Below, piece after piece: positions 14,096 through 17,910 of a DNA stretch of 17,910 nt (position 1 is its first letter; every line of letters begins with the position of its first letter). The stretch is from CAZTXD01 sp964617995 (GTDB lineage Bacteria > Actinomycetota > Acidimicrobiia > Spongiisociales > ZC4RG35): assembly GCA_964617995.1 (NCBI GenBank), contig CAZTXD010000068.1, positions 1 through 17,910 on the forward strand, written 5' to 3'. Position numbers and translations under genes: made by a program. The notes under the pieces were generated by a model. That model ran no database searches. It worked only from the letters and a program-made list of their open reading frames with translations, and had not been told where the DNA came from.

Positions 14096-16345
14096 TCAGC
14101 GTCGGGTACCGAACCACTTCTCACGGAGCTGCTCGTAGACACCGCTCTCGATCAGCTCCAGCAGTGCTCGGTTGATGCCCTCGCGCAGCTCGGGGTCGTT
14201 TTCGGAGATGGCGATCCCGTACTGGACGTCGTCGAAGTCGGGCCCCACGGTGTCGACTGTGCCCTGGCCGCGGCGGGTGGCGTGGAAGCGGAGGACGGGG
14301 GCGTCGAAGACCAGGGCGTCGACATCGCCGTCTGCCACCAGGTCGTACCCCTCGTCGATCTCGTCGATCAGCACCGGGCTCATTCCCAGCGAGGTCAGAT
14401 AGGCCTGGCCGGGCGAGCCGGTCACGGTTGCCACCCGGTTGCCGGGCAGGTCGGTGGGCCCGGCGATGTCACGACGTAGCTCGTCGACCGCCAGGGCCGA
14501 GGCGATTGCGGCGGTGAAGGATGCGAACACCAGCGTGCCGGTCGCTATCCACAGCAGCGCGAACACCCTTCCCACGTTGCCCCGGGCGACCTTGTCGCCG
14601 TAGCCGACGGTGCTCATCGTCACCACCGACCAGTAGAGCGAGTCCCAGATCCCTCTTCCGTACGGCTCGGCGAAGTCGGGGTTGTGTTGTCGCTCGAACC
14701 ACCAGATGAGGTGAGCCGCCAGGAGGATCGCCACCGCGAACACTGCCAGCAGCCAGGGAAGGTCGGAGCCGAGCAGCGTGCGGACGAAGCTGGCGATCTG
14801 TCCGAGCAGACGGGTCTCCGATCGGCTGGGGACGAGGATGGTGAGGCCGGTGTCGAGCACCGGAAGGGAGAAGTCGATCAGCTCCTCCCGGTTTCGGGTG
14901 ATGACCACCCCGCCGACGGCGATGTCGGCGGCCCCCCGGGACACGTCGTCGATCTGCTTGGCGACGGTGTCCACCGCGTAGACCTCCGACTCGAGTCCCA
15001 TACGGGCCGCCAGCAGCCGAGTCAGTTCGATCTCGAAACCCTCGTAGCTGCGGTTGTCGTAGATCACGAAGGGAGGAAGGGCGCGGGCCGCTACCCGCAG
15101 GGTTCCTCCTCCGGCGGCGGCGTCGGGATCCCCACCGGTGAAGGGGACCGCGGCCGGGTCTGCCGTCCGGATCCAGTCCGACACCGTTCCTTGATTGGCG
15201 GCGACCCACTCGGCGGCGTGGCGTCGAATGTCGCCGATGTCGCCTTCCCCATCCACCATGCGGGCGTTCTGATCGAGGATGTCCTCGAGGGGGATGGCAA
15301 CCTGCTCGAGCAGTGTCCTCAGCGTCGGGTGGTCATCCAGGAACGAGCTGTTGGCCACGACCCTGATGTCGTTGGGAGGCCAGCCTGTTTGACACGGGTT
15401 GGCCGCACATCCGGGGATGTCGGCGACGCTGGTTCGCTCCTCGGATTCCTCCTGGCCGGGAGGCAGCGCCGGATACGGGGTCTCCAGCCAAACGACGTCC
15501 CGCCCTGGAACCAGCTCCCCCACCGTCCAGTTGGGGGTGAACGTGTAGAAGAGAACGGGCTGGCCGACGGTGTGCAGCTCGATGGTCTCGGCGATCAGTG
15601 GCGAGTAGTCCCCCTGAACGTGCTCTACCAGGGAGTCCAGCTCGTACTCGGCCAGGTGATGGTCGATGACGGGGGCGCATGCCCATTCGACGTTGCAGCC
15701 GATCAGCTCGGCGCGTCCGTCTCCGTCGCGGTCGAAGAGGCGGGCGACTTCGGGGTCGGCCAGGTCACCGAGATTGGTGATCCCATGCTCCCCGGCCGTG
15801 GCCCCGTCGATGAAGTATCCCTGGAGGGCGCCGTCGTCGACCTGCACGCCGACGCTCTCGACGCCCTCGACGCCGTCCAAGTGGGCGTCGTGGAGAGGAA
15901 ACCAGCCGTTGACCCACAGGTCGACCTCCCCGGCGGCCACGGCGTCGTAGAACTCCTGGTTCTCCATCGTTGTCGGGCCTTCGACTCGAAAGCCGAGCCG
16001 CTGGATCAGGAGTCGGTAGACCTCTGCCTGGAACCACCCCGTGTCCCAGGTGGCGCGGGCCATACGCACCGTCGGCGGATCATCGGCGTCGTCCTCCTGG
16101 GCAGAGGCAACGGGTGTGATCGCCAGACACCCGACGACCAGGACGCAGATGATGCGGCTCGTCCGTAATCCGATACAGGTCCTTCCGGCGCTCGCCGCCA
16201 GGGTACCCCTACCCTCCCGAACGGGCGTTTTTATCAGTGAAACGGTACGTCCAGCACCACGTTTGGTAGGGGAGAAAACGAGGCCGAAGTACCAATTTCG
16301 CCCTGGATCGGCCCTCGAACTCGCTCCTGAAGGCGGAGCTGTCAC
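14096..16345 (-). CDS. OpuAC betaine-binding domain fused to a GluR0-like ligand-gated K+ channel
   Basis: Numbering from GTG 16345 gives 749 residues. A secretion signal lies at 58-82 (GLRTSRIICVLVV..., cleavage after ASA). An OpuAC domain spans 91-395, with W100, W144, W148 and W273 as candidate betaine cage, a DRDGDG loop, and Cys pairs 217/223 and 313/318. The SBP_bac_3 half S1 spans about 413-510, with the carboxylate-binding T483-x-x-R486. TM1 is at 529-549. The pore loop carries the K+ filter TVGYGD (579-584). TM2 is at about 591-616. S2 spans 628-747, with conserved D681 (VFDAPV). S1-TM-P-TM-S2 is the layout of bacterial GluR0 receptors, and the extra N-terminal binding domain is the novelty. 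The start is unresolved: GTG 16345 lies inside repeat copy 2 with AGGTGAG before it, and no ATG, GTG or TTG occurs in frame nearer the signal peptide. An ATC at 16174-16172, six bases after GGAAGG, would fit a short signal peptide perfectly. Confidence 0.9.
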   Translation of the reverse strand: MTAPPSGASSRADPGRNWYFGLVFSPTKRGAGRTVSLIKTPVREGRGTLAASAGRTCIGLRTSRIICVLVVGCLAITPVASAQEDDADDPPTVRMARATWDTGWFQAEVYRLLIQRLGFRVEGPTTMENQEFYDAVAAGEVDLWVNGWFPLHDAHLDGVEGVESVGVQVDDGALQGYFIDGATAGEHGITNLGDLADPEVARLFDRDGDGRAELIGCNVEWACAPVIDHHLAEYELDSLVEHVQGDYSPLIAETIELHTVGQPVLFYTFTPNWTVGELVPGRDVVWLETPYPALPPGQEESEERTSVADIPGCAANPCQTGWPPNDIRVVANSSFLDDHPTLRTLLEQVAIPLEDILDQNARMVDGEGDIGDIRRHAAEWVAANQGTVSDWIRTADPAAVPFTGGDPDAAAGGGTLRVAARALPPFVIYDNRSYEGFEIELTRLLAARMGLESEVYAVDTVAKQIDDVSRGAADIAVGGVVITRNREELIDFSLPVLDTGLTILVPSRSETRLLGQIASFVRTLLGSDLPWLLAVFAVAILLAAHLIWWFERQHNPDFAEPYGRGIWDSLYWSVVTMSTVGYGDKVARGNVGRVFALLWIATGTLVFASFTAAIASALAVDELRRDIAGPTDLPGNRVATVTGSPGQAYLTSLGMSPVLIDEIDEGYDLVADGDVDALVFDAPVLRFHATRRGQGTVDTVGPDFDDVQYGIAISENDPELREGINRALLELIESGVYEQLREKWFGTRR

Positions 16346-16399
16346 ATTTTCTCACCTACCAATCGGTGCATTAGGCACACCGTTTCGCTGATAAAAAAC
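16227..16399 (-). repeat. Terminal-inverted-repeat element, copy 2 (inverted relative to copy 1)
   Basis: A 173-bp element of the same family as copy 1. Its ends are GTTTTTATCAG (16227) and CTGATAAAAAAC (ending 16399). By hand alignment about 41 of the outer 54 positions match between the two ends, reaching inward to GGTAGG-x-GAGAAAA. Read on the minus strand, its first 21 bases equal those of copy 1 apart from one extra T, and the same GAGAAAATG follows. Copy 2 is therefore inverted relative to copy 1. It begins directly after the ArsR stop codon and lies upstream of the receptor-channel gene, supplying the only canonical start codon of that frame. No target-site duplication is visible. Confidence 0.82.
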
Positions 16400-16708
16400 T
16401 CAGTCGAGGGTGCGGCGGAGGCGGGCGAGGCGGGTTTCCCAATCGGCTCCCACCCTCTCCGCCCAGGCGGTGACGTCGTCGAGGGCGTCGAGACGGGCCG
16501 CGAAATGGACCTCCCGGCCCACCGCCTTCCTCTCCACCAGCCCGGCCTCGTCGAGGGCCGCCAGGTGCTTGGCGACGGCCTGGCGGGAGATGGGCAGGTC
16601 ACGCGCCAGCCGGGAGGCCGAGGAGGGACCCTGGGAGCTGAGCCGCTCGAACAGACGGCGCCGCGTGGGGTCGGCCAGGGCGGCGAACAGGGGCTGTGGG
16701 TCTTTCAC
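16400..16708 (-). CDS. ArsR-family winged-helix transcriptional regulator
   Basis: This 102-residue DNA-binding protein starts at GTG 16708, overlapping the SRPBCC stop (GTGA). Residues 1-80 are a winged helix: PLFAALADPTRRRLFERL at the start, SASRLARDLPISRQAVAKHL as the recognition helix region, and AGLVERKAVGREVHF as the wing. No paired cysteines of a metal site are present, so it is not a typical arsenic sensor. It belongs to the group linked to SRPBCC/AHSA1 genes. Regulators of this type usually repress their own operon. The two TGCAAC-N6-GTTGCA sites upstream of this operon are the obvious targets, and they also lie before clpP. A longer upstream reading frame exists but only shadows the SRPBCC gene. 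Confidence 0.88.
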   Translation of the reverse strand: MKDPQPLFAALADPTRRRLFERLSSQGPSSASRLARDLPISRQAVAKHLAALDEAGLVERKAVGREVHFAARLDALDDVTAWAERVGADWETRLARLRRTLD

Positions 16709-17055
16709 GCCGCCCGGGAGAGATACGTCGGAGGCGCACCGCTGATCCGATAGTCGAGCAGCCGCTCGATCACCGTCACGCGGGTGCCGGAACCGGAGGG
16801 CTCCAGCGTGATGGTCACCTGGGACGGGTCGCCGTCCACGGGGCGCCAGCTCCACGTTATGGACCTGTCCGGCTCCACCTCCTCCACGGTGCCGATCATC
16901 TCCCGGTCGGGGACGGTCACGTCGCCGCCCGGCCGGGGATCGATCTTCACCCCCATCCACTCCTCGGCCAGGTCTCCGTCGACGATCCTCTCCCACACCT
17001 CTTCGGGTGGTATGTCGACCTCCACGCTGCGCTCGACCTCGGGCTTGGTGTCCAT
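16705..17055 (-). CDS. SRPBCC/AHSA1-domain protein
   Basis: This 116-residue, single-domain protein has the START-like SRPBCC fold: VERSVEVDIPPEEVWERI at the start, EEWMGVKIDPRPGG after the first helix, GTVEEVEPDRSITWSWRP in the sheet, and GSGTRVTVIERL before the end. Members bind hydrophobic ligands or act like the activator domain of the Hsp90 co-chaperone Aha1. The ligand is unknown here. It is first in a two-gene operon with the ArsR regulator. No ribosome-binding site precedes ATG 17055. A TAAGTT -10 box lies seven bases upstream, so the message is probably leaderless. Operator 1 overlaps that promoter, implying repression by the downstream ArsR protein. Confidence 0.85.
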   Translation of the reverse strand: MDTKPEVERSVEVDIPPEEVWERIVDGDLAEEWMGVKIDPRPGGDVTVPDREMIGTVEEVEPDRSITWSWRPVDGDPSQVTITLEPSGSGTRVTVIERLLDYRISGAPPTYLSRAA

Positions 17056-17059
17056 CTAC

Positions 17060-17077
17060 TGCAACTTAGCAGTTGCA
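17060..17077. promoter_or_regulatory. ArsR-type operator 1 (TGCAAC-N6-GTTGCA)
   Basis: A perfect inverted repeat, TGCAACT-TAGC-AGTTGCA, five bases upstream of the SRPBCC start. It overlaps the putative -10 box TAAGTT (minus strand, 17068-17063). Site symmetry and size fit a dimeric winged-helix repressor, and the neighbouring ArsR gene is the likely source. Confidence 0.75.
17063..17068 (-). promoter_or_regulatory. -10 box of a probable leaderless SRPBCC-arsR promoter
   Basis: On the minus strand TAAGTT (TANNNT) ends seven bases before ATG 17055, the spacing expected when transcription starts at the start codon. No ribosome-binding site is present, which agrees with a leaderless message. No good -35 box is visible. 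Confidence 0.45.
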
Positions 17078-17100
17078 AGATGTGTTAGCCTCATCCGCAG

Positions 17101-17118
17101 TGCAACCAGCGAGTTGCA
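17101..17118. promoter_or_regulatory. ArsR-type operator 2 (TGCAAC-N6-GTTGCA)
   Basis: A second copy of the same 18-bp architecture, extended to GTGCAAC...GTTGCAC, centred 41 bp (about four helical turns) from operator 1 and 19 bases before the clpP ATG. Its position downstream of, or within, the clpP promoter suggests that clpP is also controlled by the ArsR protein. The spacing would place two dimers on the same face of the helix. Confidence 0.72.
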
Positions 17119-17137
17119 CATATAGGAAGGAGAGGCA

Positions 17138-17746
17138 ATGATCGTTCCCACCGTCATCGAGCAAACCTCCCGCGGAGAGCGGGCCTTCGACATCTACTCC
17201 CGCTTGCTGGGACATCGTGTCGTCTTCCTGGGCAGACCCGTGGACGACGAGGTCTCCAACCTGATCGTCGCCCAGCTCCTGCACCTCGAGTCGGAAGATC
17301 CCGACAAGCCCATATCGCTGTACATCAACTCGCCGGGAGGGTCGATGGACTCCATGTTCTCCATCTATGACGCCATGCAGCACGTGCGTCCCGGGGTGGA
17401 GACGATATGCATCGGGATGGCCGCCTCGGCCGCGGCCCTCATCCTGGCCGGGGGAGCTGACGACGCCCGGGCGATCCTGCCTCACGGGCGGGTGATGATC
17501 CACCAGCCCCACGTGTCGGGTGTCGGCGGACAGGCCTCCGACATCGAGATCCACGCCGCCGAGATCCTCCGGCAACGGGAGATGGCCAACGAGATCCTCG
17601 CCAACCACACCGGCCAGGACATCGAGCGAGTGCGGGCCGACACCGACAGGGATCGGTGGATGACGGCCGAGCAAGCGGTTGAGTACGGTCTCGTCGACCG
17701 GATTCTCTCTCCCGCGGCGATTCCCGCCGGGCTGGAGCGGTCGTAG
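17138..17746 (+). CDS. clpP: ATP-dependent Clp protease proteolytic subunit (stand-alone ClpP)
   Basis: This 202-residue serine protease forms the tetradecameric Clp chamber fed by an unfoldase such as ClpX or ClpC. The catalytic triad is intact: Ser 97 in GMAASAAA, His 122 in VMIHQP and Asp 172 in DTDRDRWM. The N-terminus PTVIEQTSRGERAFDIYSRLL matches the processed end of typical ClpP. YINSPGGSMDSMFSIYD forms the oxyanion region. The Ser is followed by AAALILAGG instead of the more common MGA(F/V)LLAAG, hinting at an extra paralogue. No second clpP and no clpX follow; a tRNA comes next. AAGGAG lies five bases before ATG 17138. Two ArsR-type operators upstream suggest inducible expression, unlike the usual constitutive clpP1P2 pair. 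Confidence 0.95.
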   Translation: MIVPTVIEQTSRGERAFDIYSRLLGHRVVFLGRPVDDEVSNLIVAQLLHLESEDPDKPISLYINSPGGSMDSMFSIYDAMQHVRPGVETICIGMAASAAALILAGGADDARAILPHGRVMIHQPHVSGVGGQASDIEIHAAEILRQREMANEILANHTGQDIERVRADTDRDRWMTAEQAVEYGLVDRILSPAAIPAGLERS

Positions 17747-17798
17747 ATCAGGAAGCGGTTCCTCGCCTCGTCTGCCGCTGCCCGGTCCGGTCATCGAA

Positions 17799-17827
17799 TG
17801 GGACCACTCCCCGCCCATAGCTACCAT
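17799..17827 (+). promoter_or_regulatory. Putative tRNA promoter
   Basis: TACCAT (17822-17827) fits a TANNNT -10 box. TGGGAC (17799-17804) could be a -35 box, with 17 bases between them. Transcription would begin a few bases before the tRNA at 17838. The -35 match is weak. Confidence 0.4.
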
Positions 17828-17837
17828 TCGGGCCTCC

Positions 17838-17909
17838 GCCGGAGTAGCTCAGGGGTAGAGCAAACGCCTCGTAAGCGTTAGGCCAGGGGTTCGAATCCCC
17901 TCTCCGGCT
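17838..17909 (+). tRNA. tRNA-Thr (anticodon CGT)
   Basis: A complete cloverleaf can be drawn. The acceptor stem is GCCGGAG/CTCCGGC. The D-arm is GCTC-AGGGGTA-GAGC. The anticodon stem is AACGC/GCGTT with loop CTCGTAA, so the anticodon is CGT at 17870-17872 and reads ACG threonine codons. The variable loop has five bases. The T-arm is AGGGG-TTCGAAT-CCCCT. The discriminator base is T, and no CCA is encoded before the window ends. Confidence 0.96.
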
Positions 17910-17910
17910 C

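Larger units (their letters stand above)
10923..16399. mobile_element. Putative cassette bracketed by inverted repeat elements
   Basis: The three solute and channel genes, and nothing else, lie between copy 1 and copy 2, which are in opposite orientation. The left copy sits at the stop of plus-strand holB and the right copy at the stop of minus-strand arsR. The interval therefore fills the gap between two convergent genes. This resembles a composite unit moved by a transposase acting on the outer ends. No transposase or integrase is present inside, and no flanking duplication is visible. Two independent insertions into favoured 3'-end sites would look the same. Confidence 0.4.

Noticed and set aside
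16227..16399. Small open frames inside the repeat elements as genes
   Set aside because: They are short, differ between the two copies, and show no shared protein beyond the repeat ends.
16709..16996. N-terminal extension of the ArsR frame
   Set aside because: It shadows the SRPBCC gene. The winged helix starts at GTG 16708, which overlaps the SRPBCC stop.
17750..17763. Short hairpin AGGAA-GCGG-TTCCT after clpP as terminator
   Set aside because: The stem has only five base pairs and no T-run follows.
1..17910. CRISPR array, rRNA genes, transposase or integrase genes
   Set aside because: No regularly spaced direct repeats, rRNA segments or recognisable recombinase motifs were seen.

Overview
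The window is high-GC DNA with tightly packed genes, many ATGA/GTGA stop-start overlaps and frequent GTG starts. Gene content points to an actinobacterium, possibly of the class Acidimicrobiia. The evidence is a zinc-finger-less topoisomerase I with four GRYGPY-type C-terminal repeats, followed by MFS, tmk and holB genes. The class assignment is inference, since no marker gene could be searched.

Layout. (1) Positions 1-47 hold a nested perfect palindrome. (2) Positions 175-5258 are a four-gene plus-strand operon. It encodes a cellulose-synthase-like family 2 glycosyltransferase, a PMT/ArnT-like membrane glycosyltransferase, a GH8 endoglucanase-like enzyme, and a GtrA domain fused in frame to a polyprenol-phosphate-sugar synthase. 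Together they look like a cell-surface polysaccharide locus fed in part by lipid-linked sugar. (3) Positions 5288-10918 are housekeeping: topA on the minus strand, and an MFS exporter, tmk and holB overlapping on the plus strand. (4) Positions 10923-16399 are an accessory cassette bracketed by two ~172-bp copies, in opposite orientation, of one terminal-inverted-repeat element. Each copy lies directly at the stop codon of the flanking gene. Inside are a BCCT transporter, a glycine-betaine-type substrate-binding lipoprotein and, convergent to them, an unusual receptor-channel. (5) Positions 16400-17055 are a minus-strand SRPBCC-ArsR operon, divergent from a stand-alone clpP at 17138. Two copies of the operator TGCAAC-N6-GTTGCA lie between them. 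(6) A tRNA-Thr(CGT) closes the window.

The standout is the minus-strand gene at 14096-16345. It reads as a secretion signal, a complete OpuAC/ProX-type betaine-binding domain, then a GluR0-like ligand-gated potassium channel (SBP_bac_3 half S1, TM1, P-loop with TVGYGD, TM2, S2). An extra bilobed binding domain ahead of S1 mimics the amino-terminal domain of eukaryotic ionotropic glutamate receptors. Its N-terminal domain is a clear paralogue of the neighbouring lipoprotein, and no ABC permease or ATPase gene is present.

Working model (inference): the BCCT carrier imports betaine. The lipoprotein captures or presents betaine at the cell surface. The receptor-channel couples sensing of a betaine-like solute, plus a second amino-acid-like ligand, to K+ flux. 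This would link the two arms of osmoadaptation, K+ and compatible solute. The bracketing repeats suggest the cassette entered as a unit between two convergent genes.
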